Source: Doryteuthis pealeii (taxonomy: Eukaryota; Mollusca; Cephalopoda; Myopsida; Loliginidae). From it: a stretch of 64,000 nucleotides of DNA. Made by a program: the position numbers and the translations under genes. A model generated the notes under the pieces. That model was not told the origin of the DNA. It saw only the letters and a program-made list of their open reading frames with translations, and made no database searches. The stretch lies in contig CM042157.1 in NCBI GenBank assembly GCA_023376005.1, forward strand, positions 55,881,287-55,945,286, given 5' to 3'. How positions within the stretch are numbered: the first letter of the stretch is position 1; every line of letters starts with the position of its first letter. This document shows, in pieces, positions 11,363 to 22,037 of this stretch.

Positions 11363-11741
11363 AAAGAGAGAGAGTTAGAGAAAGAACTTATTAATAAGTT
11401 TTGTAAAAAAAAATTTTAAATTTTCAAATGTGTTTATAGATTAGAATAATATTTTTGTGACATTTTATCAATTACATACACTCATAAAACAGTTTCATTG
11501 ATTTTGAACTTCATGAAATATAAATTAAATATCTAACATATCATTTGCTCTACTGATTAACCGTTCTCTTATCTTGATAATTTTGTAATCTAAAGTAGAA
11601 TAAGTTTAAATGTATTGTCTGATATTGTCCTATTACAACAACATATTGTATCTAAAAATATTACTTTTACTTATTGTTTAGATAAATTCTTACTTTTTAC
11701 TTCTGTCATTGTACAATTACTTTTCTATTTTTAAAAAACAA
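10382..11741. other. AT-rich sequence with TA and AG microsatellites
   Basis: Short TA tracts occur near 10958-10970 and 11018-11038. The (AG)n tract is listed separately. No coding signal seen. Confidence 0.5.
11302..11384. repeat. (AG)n microsatellite, interrupted
   Basis: About 80 nt of AG repeats with GAAAG, ATTGAA and TTAG interruptions. Confidence 0.95.
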
Positions 11742-11985
11742 CTTTAGCTCAGTTGGTAGAGCATCCACCTCAAAACCCCAAGTTTCCAGATTTCATACTG
11801 GCCCTCACCAACTCAGCACATGGGTAGCATAGCTTGGATCTGTGCAGTAAAGTGGGAGGCTGATGGTAGATGTGGCGCTCCACCTCAGATGCAAGAATAA
11901 TCTCCTTGGTCTAGCACTAGTGAAAAAGGTATAGAAACCCTTGCTGTCCGGCTAATACTGACAATAGGCCATCTACTTACTTCAC
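11742..11985 (+). repeat. Family F tRNA-Lys-like SINE with conserved body
   Basis: The head contains TTAGCTCAGTTGGTAGAGCA, an excellent Pol III A box matching the D arm of Lys-type tRNA, and a degraded B-box region CAGATTTCATACTGG. The body reads GATCTGTGCAGTAAAGTG, GGCTGATGGTAGATGTGGCG, TCTCCTTGGTCTAGCACTAG and GGCTAATACTGACAATAGGC, and is shared with 28032-28203. It has the organisation of cephalopod tRNA-derived SINEs with a conserved central domain; identity with a named family is from memory and unchecked. Confidence 0.82.
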
Positions 11986-13473
11986 TATCATTCAAATTTA
12001 ATTCATAAGCATGATTATTTTTATTATTAGCAATATAAATTAATTATAGTTTTATTCATTTATTTGTTTTGTTTTACCAGTGTTGTTATCTTATTATTAA
12101 TTCAAATTCATATGGGAAATCTGTTGTTTATGTTTAATGCTATTGCTGATCATTTTGAATTCAAAACAAAATAATGTTATTATTAAAATAGTGTTATTAA
12201 GTAAATAATTCAATAAATGTTATTCATATTTTATTTTTCATTTTATTATTCATAATCATATTGTATTTGAAATGTGAAATATAATTATGTTATAGTCCAT
12301 TAGGACAGATAAACGTTTTTTTTTTTTCTTGGAACTTTGAGCAGGGACATCATACTTCTTTGAATTTGAAATGCTTAAATTGTGATATAAATTCTCTCTT
12401 TATGGATTCTTAATAAATATTATGCAGGAAGGTAACTTTTATATGAGGCCCTCTCTGTAACAACCAACAAAGTTGGGAAACTGATGTCAAGGATTGTATT
12501 AAATAATCTTTTGCTACTGACAATAACATATAAAGGTTACCCTTTACATTGTCTACCCTTCTTCAACAAAAACACTATGTCAATAACATCTGTGCAATGC
12601 CATCTCCCAATGAAATTGTCATTGTGACTTGGAATGCAGGACTTGGAGCCCTAAGATCTGGCAAGCAACTTTGGGAGCTAAGGACCCTTGCAAAAGAAAA
12701 GGACAGAATGGCTTTAAATAAATAAGTACTAAATGCTGCTGTATGATCTTCTAAACTACTTCAGTGGCAGAATACAGTAAATCATTATCATCATCATCAT
12801 ATATAATTACTGGATTTCCTGTTATTTATACACACATGACTATTTACTTCTTGCAGTAATGTATCATCTTTTTGCTTATTAAAGATTTACATTTCTATTC
12901 TGGATAAATCTCAACCTTTATTGTATTTTTAAAACTCCAAATTAATTAAAAATGAGGTAATAACTTAATTTGAAATTACTTCAAATGGATAAGTTTGTTA
13001 GTTTGACCAAACTCTATGTCCACTCAATATCTTAAGTCGTGAGTCATCCAACACTTGAAGAAGACCAAAGTGTTAGTGTTTGATTTTCTCAAGACAAAAG
13101 TCTTTGTGTAATAATGAACTAGATTAAATAAAGGACTCTTTTCTTAAAACTTCTGCTTAGTTAATCCTTTCAATTGTTTTTCTATCAAATTGATGCAAGT
13201 ATTATAAGTTTATAATTGGCTTTTTGTCAAGTAAAGAGATGGACTTTTATTAGATAATCTTTTGCTACAAGGGGATGAGTTTTTATCAGACTTAATGTCC
13301 TTCTACTTTATGATATTAAAAGAAAAGAATTTAAGGAGATGTCCTTCTTAAGCTTAGAAAACTTCAATTTTCCCTGATGTTAGGATTAAGATAAAAATGG
13401 CCCTTTCAGGTAACTTAGAGAATTAAAAAAAAAATTATTGACCTTATATAAAAAATTGCTTTAGCCAATTTGA
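11986..13473. other. AT-rich sequence, possible degraded LINE end
   Basis: Less AT-rich stretch at 12590-12720 followed by an (ATC)n run near 12783-12800, a tail style seen on LINE 3' ends elsewhere in the window. No protein motif could be assigned. The rest is featureless. Confidence 0.35.
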
Positions 13474-13668
13474 TATGCTTATGGTTAAGTCCTGTTGAAA
13501 CAGTTCCGACTAGATAAGCAAAGTTAAGCAGTGATGAGCCTGTTCAATACATAAACCATTTAAGCAACAGCAGTTACTGTAAAACTTGATATCAAAATGA
13601 CTTGATTTACCATTAAATAACCCCAAAAAAGAGTTGATATGCCATAAAACAAAACAAACAAATCAATT
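13474..13668 (+). repeat. Family D 5S rRNA-derived SINE, copy 1
   Basis: The first ~100 nt align in order with animal 5S rRNA: a GCTTATGGTTAAGTCCTGTT start, a CAAAGTTAAGCAGTGATGAG segment (5S A-box region GAAGTTAAGCA), and TGTTCAATACATAAACCATT standing for the 5S TTAGTACTTGGATGGGTGA region. The non-5S body (TTGATATCAAAATGACTTGA) and tail (GAGTTGATATGCCATAAAAC plus AAAC units) follow. It is a SINE3-type element, not a functional 5S gene: the 3' half of 5S is replaced and the C box is degraded. Confidence 0.85.
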
Positions 13669-14496
13669 TGATATTTTTTCAAAATGTCTGCATAAAAGAA
13701 AGGAAGAAAAAAAAAAAAAAATCATCTTAATTAAAGTTATTTGTGGTTTGTGTTACAATAGACCTTATGTTGGTTTGTAGTTGGCAGAAAAGCATTGAAA
13801 AATCTTGGCCACCCAATGCCTTGTCAGCTGTTAATATTTCCTTCTTCAAATCAATACCAATAGGTAGTCATCACAACCTGAATGTGAGCATCCCAAGCAG
13901 CTCATAAGGAGTACTTTTTCACAAAGGCTCCAACCTCATCTTTTGGCAATTATAATTTGTCCCTTAAATTTTTCTCCTTGCAATAACTATGGCATTTAGT
14001 GCAGCATCAAAATGAAATACCTAAAGCCAATTTACCTGATATATATCTTATATATCTATAAATCTTTTATGCACAGATGTTATGAGACAGTAGCTATCAT
14101 TCTTGCCACATGTCACTATTCATAATGTTTTGGCTCATATACATGTACACAAATAAAGAGTATTTTCTTTGGAAAATATGTTTATATATTCACAAATCAC
14201 CAAATTGATTCTGTTTATCCAAATCTGTCACCAACACTTCCTAAACTAATAAAGAGATTCATCAATGTAAAAGATAACCTCTAAAAAATCTATATATTTA
14301 TTAGATCACTTAATATTCTGTGATTCTGTCTATGAAGCCATTTACAGATGATATTAGAGATATGAGTGTGATGGCTAATATTTTATACAGCAAAGAAAAG
14401 GTAGAGAAGCTTCTCTTCATTAGATTAAATTTAATTATAACCAAAAAATTTAACCCAATTAAATGATTTATTTGATATCCTTTAAAAAACGTTCTC
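13669..14496. other. AT-rich sequence, no recognised feature
   Basis: Poly-A near 13708-13721; otherwise nothing recognised. Confidence 0.4.
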
Positions 14497-14539
14497 TGTA
14501 AATAGTGGTATTTACCACATACCACATATGTACGGGTTA

Positions 14540-14812
14540 GACACAAGGCCCTATTAATGTGGGACCACCCATAAACCAAAGCTCATGGGAGGCAGGTGCA
14601 AAAAATGCGTTGATCCCATCAGCATTCCCCCTGGGGGTGGGGGGTCAGACACCGGTCAATAAAACCAGCCCTGTCCCTTTAAATCGAGGGGGCAGGTGTT
14701 GCCTGGGGGGGGGGTGGACCCCTGGGATCAATGATGTTAATTTATGCGGTCCAGGGCCGAAGCCACCGGACCCTCCGGTCGGAACCAGAGTTGTAACCTG
14801 TTTTCTGTAAAT
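14540..14812. other. GC-rich island of unknown origin
   Basis: Base composition changes abruptly. The block holds G-runs at 14632-14643 and 14705-14714, plus GTCCCTTTAAATCGAGGGGG, GGTCCAGGGCCGAAGCCACC and GGACCCTCCGGTCGGAACC. Both strands have short open frames (14559-14810 + and 14645-14935 -) rich in Gly/Pro with no domain I know. Flanking TCTGTAAAT occurs at about 14497 and 14804, a possible target-site duplication. It could be a mobile element end, an old foreign insertion or an unrecognised exon; no family can be named. Confidence 0.4.
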
Positions 14813-16649
14813 TACTTTATGAGGTTCACAGATATTTAACATTTGGATCCAGTAAATTACTAGAGGATTTCCTTCCTCTTCAGACACCCTAAAAATATGT
14901 TCAATATGTACACATTTGTAAATTCCCAAGAACATATCAATAACCTCTTATAAATGTTGTCTTCAATATGTTTTCAAGTCTACCACAGTCAAAACAGATT
15001 TGAAAACTGGAGACACAGATATATAGATATATATGAGGCTTGTGTAGGAGAGAAAAATTGGATACATATCAGATATGTATCTCCAACTGGAGATACATGT
15101 CTGATATATATTCAATTTAGATATATATTTGATTTGTATATATCAATTGTAACGTTAAATGTCAACAAATATATTTTTTCAAATATGAATAAATCATCCT
15201 TACATTTCCTATTTGTTCACTTCCATTTATTACTTTTTCACATGAGGCTTATGTAAAGAAAAAATAATTTAGTTTTTCTTTTTAATAGATTTTTTTTTCC
15301 TGATGTTTTTTTTTCTGGATACATCTTAAATGTTTATTCAAAAAGAAAAGGTAATTACATTCTGACCATGTGTATAAAGGATGAAACCTTAAACCATTTG
15401 TTAGCTGAGATCGACACAGGAAGTATTGATGAACAACTATGTTGGATGCAGGTTGAGACATGATCAATCTCTGCTGGGTCACTTCAATGCAGGGGTATGA
15501 TGTTGAAAAGACCCGCCAAAAAAAACTATGAACTAAAGAATATCACTGATGATGCATCCAACTGTGTCTAAGAGATGATGTATTTTGCAAATTTTTTGTT
15601 GCTTTTAATTTTCACTTTCATCTAATCTTTAACCAGATTTCTACATTTTGATTGAAAACTCCATCCATTCAACAAACCTTTATTGAAAAAAAGATAAACT
15701 TCAAACTCTAATTGCTAGTAAAATAAACTAAAGTGAATCCAACTATTTTTTTTACAATTTGTTAAAGGCTTTTACACTGTTGTTAAAAGATGTATTATCT
15801 ATCAGTCCTTCTTGGACTCATCACCACTGTCCCTGAAACCATTTCTGCAATATACTGAAAAAATCATTTAAAAAAAAGTTATGTGCAAGTCGTTCTACTC
15901 TGTATATTTACAAGACAATAAAGATAGTGATCAGCAAGTATACTCTCTCTCACTCTCTCTCTCTCTCTCTCTCCAACCTGTATTGCTACCATTTGCAAAG
16001 ATTCTCTATTAGGTACCATCAATGTAACACTTCTTTTTTTTTTTTTTTTTTTTGCCTGCTCATAAACTTGTATTATTGCCACACCTACATAAGATTGTGT
16101 GATCTAGAGTACTTCCTACTGAGAACAACATTTAGTAGCACTTTCTTCTTCTTCTTTCTTCTTCTTCCATTGATAGGGAACATAACCACTGAGCATTTAT
16201 TGCCAATCTTTTCCTATCTTCTGTCTGCGTGTATGACACAAGTGCTACAATAACAAAGACTTCAGAAGAACTTTTTTTTTTTTTAATAATGATTAGATCT
16301 TTTCACTCCACATTTGCACTCTACAAATCTATTTTTATTTCTGTTATCAAAGTTGTTTTCTTCACTCTGGTTAGAAACCTCTGTCAATCAGATAGTGGCA
16401 TTTATTTTTAGATTATATACAAAAAAACAAAGCTATCACTTGAACATTAATAACGGGTAGATAATTGAATAGATATATTGGTCAATAAAACTTGGGGACA
16501 TCATCACAGATCAGATGATGCTTAGTTACTTGCAATTTTAGGGAAGTATGCATTTACCCAACCCCTCCATATAATTATGTTTAAAGGTAGAACTACTGAG
16601 AAATATTAACACAATTAGTGTAAAGTTACTTCACTAAAAATGGAGGATG
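14813..16649. other. AT-rich sequence with TC and poly-T tracts
   Basis: A (TC)n tract lies at about 15945-15973 and poly-T at 16032-16053. A repeated ATACATATCAGATATGTATC / GAGATACATGTCTGATATAT motif at 15060-15110 forms a small local inverted repeat. No gene recognised. Confidence 0.5.
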
Positions 16650-16865
16650 CACTCATGGTGTAATGGTTATCATTATAGGAAATGGAATTGGCAATCAGAG
16701 TTCAAATCCTGGATGAGGCATTTTATATTTCACATGGCACTAATAACTCTTAGGAGAGGTATAAATCTTACTATTCTTCCTTTATCTATGGGTAAATAGT
16801 AGGGTAGAGTGGGCAACCAGTCTAGGAGAAGGAAACCCGTGGAAGAGATTGAGTAAATACATACA
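16650..16865 (+). repeat. Family A tRNA-headed SINE
   Basis: The head is TGGTGTAATGGTTATCATTA (A-box-like), with a GAGTTCAAATCCTGG B box, then the CACATGGCACTAATAACTCT body, CTATGGGTAAATAGTAGGGT and GGCAACCAGTCTAGGAGAAG. The usual 3' tail is missing or degraded. Confidence 0.85.
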
Positions 16866-17227
16866 TGCTTACCAGCAACAAGAAATGTTCTCTGACCTGG
16901 CCTATATGGTATCATATTTTTTTTTTAATGTATAAAATGAAAATTCTTAATTCAAATGTGGCAAGCTTATATTTTCTTTTCTCTTCTCTTATTTTTTCTT
17001 TTTTGGTTCTGGATTTCATATGCAATGGATAAAATTTATATATTCACTTCCCAACCTTTATTTTTTAGAATGATGGCCATTTCTACAATATAACAGGTTT
17101 TTTTTTTTTTTGAGGATGCCCTAAAACAAGGGCCTCTATCTTACAGGCTTCACCTGGCCCTATACCAAACTTTCAAAATACTCTGTTAACTTTTTGATGA
17201 AGTCAAGAAGTACCATTATAACTGCAT
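16866..17227. other. AT-rich sequence, no clear feature
   Basis: Poly-T near 17100-17111. The GATGCCCTAAAACAAGGGCC segment just downstream may be a piece of the adjacent hAT relic. Confidence 0.35.
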
Positions 17228-17510
17228 ATGGAACTCATTATCCTTCGATGTTCAGAATATTTGAAATCAAAGTTTCTTGTTTACCACATCCTCAATTTTC
17301 AAATTCATATGCTTCCATCTGAATGAATTTCCAAACCTTATCACCCACACTCAACAAATAGCGACCATGTTTGGCACTACATACCACTGTGAACAGTTGT
17401 TTGCAACCATCAAATCTTCACTTGTCTGGTGTGCCCTGTCAGCCTCTTCATTTAACACTGATATTACATTTTTTTGTGATTGCAAACAACATCAGATTAA
17501 TAGATAATGA
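17228..17510 (+). pseudogene. hAT-family transposase remnant (C-terminal dimerisation region)
   Basis: One frame reads ELIILRCSEYLKSKF, then after a frameshift a second frame continues FPNLITHTQQIATMFGTTY and HCEQLFATIKSS. That order (ELI.L.....LK.KF, FPNL..HA, GTTY.CEQLFS.MK) matches the conserved C-terminal hAT dimerisation segment of GTF2IRD2/ZBED5-like transposases. The following SRLTD-like stretch is degraded (SLVWCALSASSFNTDI), and the frame then shifts again. BED finger and catalytic residues are absent. It is a dead relic, not a domesticated gene, because it carries at least one stop and two frameshifts. Confidence 0.72.
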
Positions 17511-17709
17511 TTGTTACCTTGTGAATTTGTTGTTGTTTTTTTTCCCCTTTAAAATTGTGGACCTGGACTCTCCTGAGTTTAATTTTGAAGCCCCAGGCTG
17601 AAAAGGTTTGGGACATCAGTCATAAAAGAATAATCTAGTATTGGCCTCTTGGAGTTTTGGAACAAAGAAGGGAAATTAGTTTTATTTGGTAATATACTTG
17701 TAACCTAGC

Positions 17710-17800
17710 ATCATATTGTGGTTTTAATGTTTAGCAAGCTAGTTTCACAGATTTATTACTACTGAATAGTAAGTTTGTTCCCCTCTGGATGGTTTATATT
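17710..17800 (+). repeat. Family C SINE head fragment
   Basis: TAATGTTTAGCAAGCTAGTT followed by AGATTTATTACTACTGAATA and GTTTGTTCCCCTCTGGATGG matches the head and variable-arm portion of the copy at 37803-37945. The tail is missing. Confidence 0.7.
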
Positions 17801-17824
17801 AATTAAATGTAGGATTGTTGATAT

Positions 17825-18367
17825 TACTGGAATGAGTCAAAAGTTTTGAAATATTTTGTTAATGTTAGGCACAATTCTGTAGCTCGGGATGCTTTTGCAA
17901 GATCATAATGTTTGCAAATTACACTGAACTATGAGATGCTGAGTTTGCCCAATACTCTCTGAGTGATACTCACCAGATTTACTTCTTTGGCCTGGGGTCC
18001 TGCCTCAGAATACATTGTTTTAGGCCTACCTGACCTTACTTGATCATTTAGGTTCTTGCAATCCAAACAAAATTTCTCAAATAATTTTGTTACTCTATTG
18101 TGATTAACTGTGACTTTATCTTTTGCACAATAAATGTTTTTGATTACTTCCATGGTGTTATGGCCCAATTCAAACTCGTTAAGCATAAGTTAGACTACAT
18201 TTCACTTTCATGTGTGTGACTTTCAAATCACACATAGTGCTCACCAACTACCATGTTACTAACATAGTGGGTACCTACCACTGTTTGAACTGCTTCAGCT
18301 ACATGATATATAATGCCACATTCTATTACATACTAAAATATTACAAACATTTTGATCCACCCAAGTA
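17825..18367 (-). mobile_element. Internally deleted mariner element with TIRs
   Basis: Both ends begin TACT in inverted orientation and share a diverged ~33-bp terminal inverted repeat (left TACTGGAATGAGTCAAAAG; right, read inward, TACTTGGGTGGATCAAAATG; both continue to a TAATATTTT-like block). The outer TA on both sides fits mariner TA target duplication. Between them lies the minus-strand N-terminal part of the transposase only. At 543 bp the copy is less than half of a ~1.3 kb mariner, so it is non-autonomous. Confidence 0.82.
17929..18186 (-). pseudogene. Mariner transposase, N-terminal HTH fragment
   Basis: An 85-codon frame with EFELGHNTMEVIKNIYCA at residues 4-21, then DKVTVNHNRVTKLFEKFC and VRSGRPKT. 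This corresponds to the Mos1/SETMAR-type N-terminal helix-turn-helix (HTH_48) and the RSGRP linker typical of mariner transposases, which bind the terminal inverted repeats. After SITQRVLGKLSIS the frame stops; the whole catalytic D,D34D domain is deleted and the sequence passes directly to the element's other end. The start Met at 18186 is the natural one, just inside the terminal repeat and leader. A truncated DNA-binding protein is conceivable but there is no evidence of selection. Confidence 0.8.
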
Positions 18368-19046
18368 AAAGGTTTCAGTCATTGACTTAAGTCTGTTTTA
18401 TTTTATGGAATACAAATTTAAGCTCATCTAAACTTTTAATGCACATCTAACATATTGATTGTCTTTGAAAATATCTATGATCTATTTTGTATCAATATTT
18501 AGAGTTTTGTTACTTTAGTGGATGAATGAAAAGCAGTGGAGATTTGCTTTTTTATAGAAATAAATAATTTACTTATATCTGAAAGATTAGTTCAAATGAA
18601 TGAAGACATGAACTGATTCCTGTTGTCTTTGTATACTTACTCTCTTCTTTTCAAAATACTGAAGACAATTAGTTTGATTTGTACAGCTGTTGAGGCTGCC
18701 ATCATAAATATTCAAAATAATTTCCCTGTAGACAGTAGTGATTTTTTTAAATATTTTATTTATGAGATAAAGTATTGTAACTTATACATCTTCCTTTAAA
18801 TATCTGTATTGATTTCAACCAAATTTTGTTTGTTCCGCGTTCTAGTTCCATTAGTTATTAAATCGGCAGGGTGCCATGCCAAATAGTTTCGTTCATAGCA
18901 TCTCTCAGGGTAATGGGTATTACTTAGTATTGCCCATTTCCTCTCCAAGTGACATGCAACAGGATGTACTGAGTTACATGGTACATACAGCAAAGAGTAA
19001 TATCTGATCTGACCATTTTTCCATTCTCTGATATTTACCTTAGTCC
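18368..19046. other. AT-rich sequence, one unexplained open frame
   Basis: The minus-strand frame 18796-18993 includes WHPADLITNGTR, faintly like the NPADLITRG motif of BEL/Pao retrotransposon polyproteins. The match is too short to call. Confidence 0.35.
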
Positions 19047-19172
19047 TGTTGGCAGGTATTGGAATATGCTATCCCCTGCTTAGGGATAAGATGCCCGTAA
19101 AAAAGGGGTGTCCTGGGTATTACATTAAACTGCATCTGATAGTGAGGCTCCAGTCTGGAGATCTTGGGTGTG
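19047..19172 (+). repeat. Family B 5' fragment
   Basis: Contains CCTGTTGGCAGGTATTGGAA, GGGGTGTCCTGGGTATTACA and GCATCTGATAGTGAGGCTCC, the first ~125 nt of the family, then breaks off. It is a 3'-truncated copy, unlike the many 5'-truncated ones. Confidence 0.75.
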
Positions 19173-19329
19173 CCTTAGTACAAAGTAAACTCCAATTGTC
19201 TTAACCAGAATCTAAACTAAATTCACCAATTCTATTTTCTGTACTTTTAAACATTAGATCAATGGTAGCTCTAAACTTTGCTTAGAAATGTGAGAACTAT
19301 TAAATTACATACAATAACTTACTTGGATG

Positions 19330-19500
19330 GTTTTTCATATGATAGGAGGTAAGTGGTCATACAGCTGTTTCTTTGTAGGGTGCTGCTTCCAGGATTTGTT
19401 CAGGACAGCCCACAGCATCCTTGTGCAGTTTCTTTTTTTTTTTCAAGTGTTTCATTAAAGTCCTAGTGGTGCAGCCATACAGTAGCACTTGACATGGCTA
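19330..19500 (-). pseudogene. LINE ORF2 C-terminal fragment (family L1)
   Basis: Minus-strand translation gives LLYGCTTRTLMKHLKKK, then, one frame shift later, MLWAVLNKSWKQHPTKKQ followed by LYDHLPPI. This is the segment after the reverse transcriptase palm/thumb found in a widespread non-LTR retrotransposon group, immediately upstream of the RSRDKFISEVLLWTP portion seen at 26525-26690. The poly-T at 19432-19443 disrupts the frame. Dead copy. Confidence 0.8.
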
Positions 19501-20216
19501 CAGCTTGGAAAAATTCTCATTTTATCTTATCAGAAAGATCAGATTTCTATATGATCAATAACCTATCTATAGTAATCCACATGTGAATTGAAATAATGAA
19601 AAGTATAATTGGTAATGTTACTTTTCTTACTAATGCGACTGCATTTATGGCACTGAAGACAAAGAAACAAGATTTTTTTTCTTACACTTGTCTCTCGGTT
19701 TCAAAAAATGTTTCTTACAAATGTAGAATTAGTAAATACTGATGAATGAACTTTATATTCACCATATCATGCTGTTTTTCTGTTTGTTTTGGGTTTTTTT
19801 TTAAACATTGGCTTTAAGATACAATGTTCTTTATTTGAAGACATCCACTAGAAAATGGCACTGACACAGCATTTTCACCAGAATGCCTTGGGCTTTACTT
19901 TGAAGATTAAAGAGGATCCTTTGATGCAATAAGTGATCTTCAGGGGAAATTTTTCTAATTGCATTCAACTCTCTTATATTTTATGATTATAAGAAATTCT
20001 TTCTTGAATATACAAATATGAAATAATGCTTCTTTTTTATCATAAACTTTTTTTTTTTGACAAGTTAACTGATTCCAGTTTTAAGTGTAGTTTGAATTGT
20101 GAAATGTTCATAAGGATTTTTAAAGGCTTTTAAGTTTAATTCATCTTAACACAACCATGTATGTATAATCTTGATGAAAATAAAAAGTATCTCATTTATT
20201 CAGATATTGCAATTGA

Positions 20217-20297
20217 AGCTCTAAGTGTAACAGTTATCATTGTAGGAAATGGAATTGTTGACCCGAATTCAAATATTGGATGAAACTGTTTACATTA
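20217..20297 (+). repeat. Family A SINE head fragment
   Basis: AACAGTTATCATTGTAGGAA and GAATTCAAATATTGGATGAA match the tRNA-like head of family A. The body is absent, replaced by the repeat at 20300-20396. Confidence 0.65.
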
Positions 20298-20299
20298 AT

Positions 20300-20396
20300 T
20301 AATGCATAGCATACACACTCTGCTAATCCTATGAATTTCAGGATGGGTTGATGTACAAAACAAAGTGAAACTGGTAGATTCTTTTAACTCTTTGCC
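20300..20396 (+). repeat. Unnamed repeat R1, copy 1
   Basis: The CTCTGCTAATCCTATGAATT / GTTGATGTACAAAACAAAG / ACTGGTAGATTCTTT stretch is closely matched at 41545-41638. No family recognised. Confidence 0.65.
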
Positions 20397-20544
20397 TACC
20401 AAATTTCCCCCACAGCTGTACCAAATTTTCTTTTTTACTTATATGATGGGATATTTCAAATTTAACAGTTTATTCACCTTAGAACTCATTCTATTTAAAT
20501 AAAGTCTTATCATTATTGTAATCTGAGTCCTTCTGCTCAAAAGC

Positions 20545-20830
20545 CCTGTTGGCTGGGGCTTTAGAATACAATGACTGCAATTTGGTAGAGGCGTAAAACT
20601 GCCGCAATGGGGCCACCTGTTGGCTGTGGGTGGCAACCCGTGATGCTTAAAGTGGCTGAGCAGTCCATGACCTGTAACACTCCACTTTAGTCCTTACTTA
20701 GGCTAGATGGGTGGTCAGAGAGGTAACCTAATCTGGGAGTAATCACAAAGATATGTTACCAGAACTGGAGCATCACTATCAGATGCAGTTTAGTGTCATA
20801 CCCAAGACATTCCTTTTTTGAGGTTATGGG
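20545..20830. repeat. Mosaic of family B pieces around a GC-richer core
   Basis: The left edge is a family B head (CCTGTTGGCTGGGGCTTTAG). The right edge is antisense family B (AGATGCAGTTTAGTGTCATA). Between them, about 20600-20745, lies less AT-rich sequence (GGGGCCACCTGTTGGCTGTG, AGTGGCTGAGCAGTCCATGA, CTAGATGGGTGGTCAGAGAG) found in no other copy here. Confidence 0.55.
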
Positions 20831-21631
20831 GTTCAATTGGTGTATCCACAAAGAAATTGAAACTGAAATGTTGAATTCCATTTATAATTAATTCATATAA
20901 GCTAAATATGGAACAAACTAATACTTACTTCTACCAAAAGAATAACTTTGGTCTTTGAAAACAATTACTGGAACTCTCTTTGTTCACTTTTGGAAAGACA
21001 TGAATCATAAAACTTCTAATTATCTAAAGATAAAGATGTACTTCTTTTAGAAAATTGCACTGGTGGTATTTAAATTAAAAAAATAAGAATTAGATAAAGA
21101 AATAGAATTCTAAAAATGATGTATCTGTATTACTAAGTCTTAAAGAAGAACATCACTCTCTTAGTTCTTACCTAATTATCCTAATTACCAATAAGAGATC
21201 AGGTTTTCTTTGGTGTCTTTTAAAAATCTAACATCCTAATTTGATGTTGGTTTAATTATCACCACAGTTTTAAATATTCCTAATAAAATATTAACACCTT
21301 TTATATTTGTCATTCAGTAATAATGTCTTTTCTGTTAATTGGGATATGCTAATTAAAAAATTGAATGACAGCCAACAGAAAGCTTTGTACTAATTTAACT
21401 TTATTAATCAGCATATCAGACTCTGCTGCCTTTTCATTAAGATGTTTTTTTTTCTGGCTTCTCTTCATCTCTATTAAGATGAGTGTCCTTTGCCATTTTT
21501 TCCAATGTCAGTGTTAATAACACAGGAACAAATACAAATAATAAATTCTAAATAATGACTTAGCTGTCTCAATTTTTTTAAAATTTTTTTTTGACAGTAA
21601 TAATAAGAATACAAATCATTAGTACATAAAT
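20831..21631. other. AT-rich sequence, no recognised feature
   Basis: Nothing recognised. Confidence 0.4.
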
Positions 21632-22037
21632 CAGTGGTTCCCAATGTGATTTTAGGAGGGGGGGGGGGTAATTGAGAATGAGTTATTAACAGTGAATCTT
21701 TTTCTAGTGTGTCTATGTGAGTAGGTATTTACCCAACCTGTTCATCATGGGTAGGATGTAACACAGGGTTACATGTATGGGGTATTCAGTGAGAATTGAA
21801 CACGCTATTCAATTGTAATGGATTTGTGATGCTAGCTTGTGTGTCTGAGTATGAGTATGTGTGCAAGTTAATACATACAGTGCATATACAGTATGCACAC
21901 ATAAAATATTTGTGTATATTTACATTTGTAATTACATATGTACTGTGTATGTATATATTAGTAAATGTTACAGAGGAGAGGCAGGATTTTAGAAATGTTT
22001 AGGTGGGGCATGGCTAAAGATAGATTGAGAACTACTG
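21632..22037. mobile_element. hAT-type non-autonomous element carrying a SINE
   Basis: The left end is CAGTGGTTCCCAATGTG and the right end TTGAGAACTACTG, inverted and similar to the ends of the MITE at 4551-4739. Eight-base flanks ACATAAAT and GTATAAGT are partly matching. Much of the interior is a later family C SINE plus GT-rich sequence. The ORF at 21796-22002 is not a gene. Confidence 0.65.
21721..21838 (-). repeat. Family C SINE inserted in the hAT-like element
   Basis: Antisense reading GCATCACAAATCCATTACAA, TCAATTCTCACTGAATACCC and ACCCTGTGTTACATCCTACC corresponds to the family C body and tail. GTGTGTCT lies on both sides (21707-21714 and 21839-21846), a plausible target-site duplication. 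The tRNA-like 5' end is truncated. Confidence 0.7.

Noticed and set aside
12590..12800. LINE 3' end ending in (ATC)n
   Set aside because: The tail is suggestive, but no ORF2 motif could be read in any frame.
13474..13580. Genuine 5S rRNA gene
   Set aside because: Only part of 5S is present, degraded, and fused to a repeated body and tail found in three places.
18796..18993. WHPADLITNGTR, faintly like the BEL/Pao NPADLITRG motif
   Set aside because: Too short, with no neighbouring RNase H or integrase signatures and no LTRs seen.
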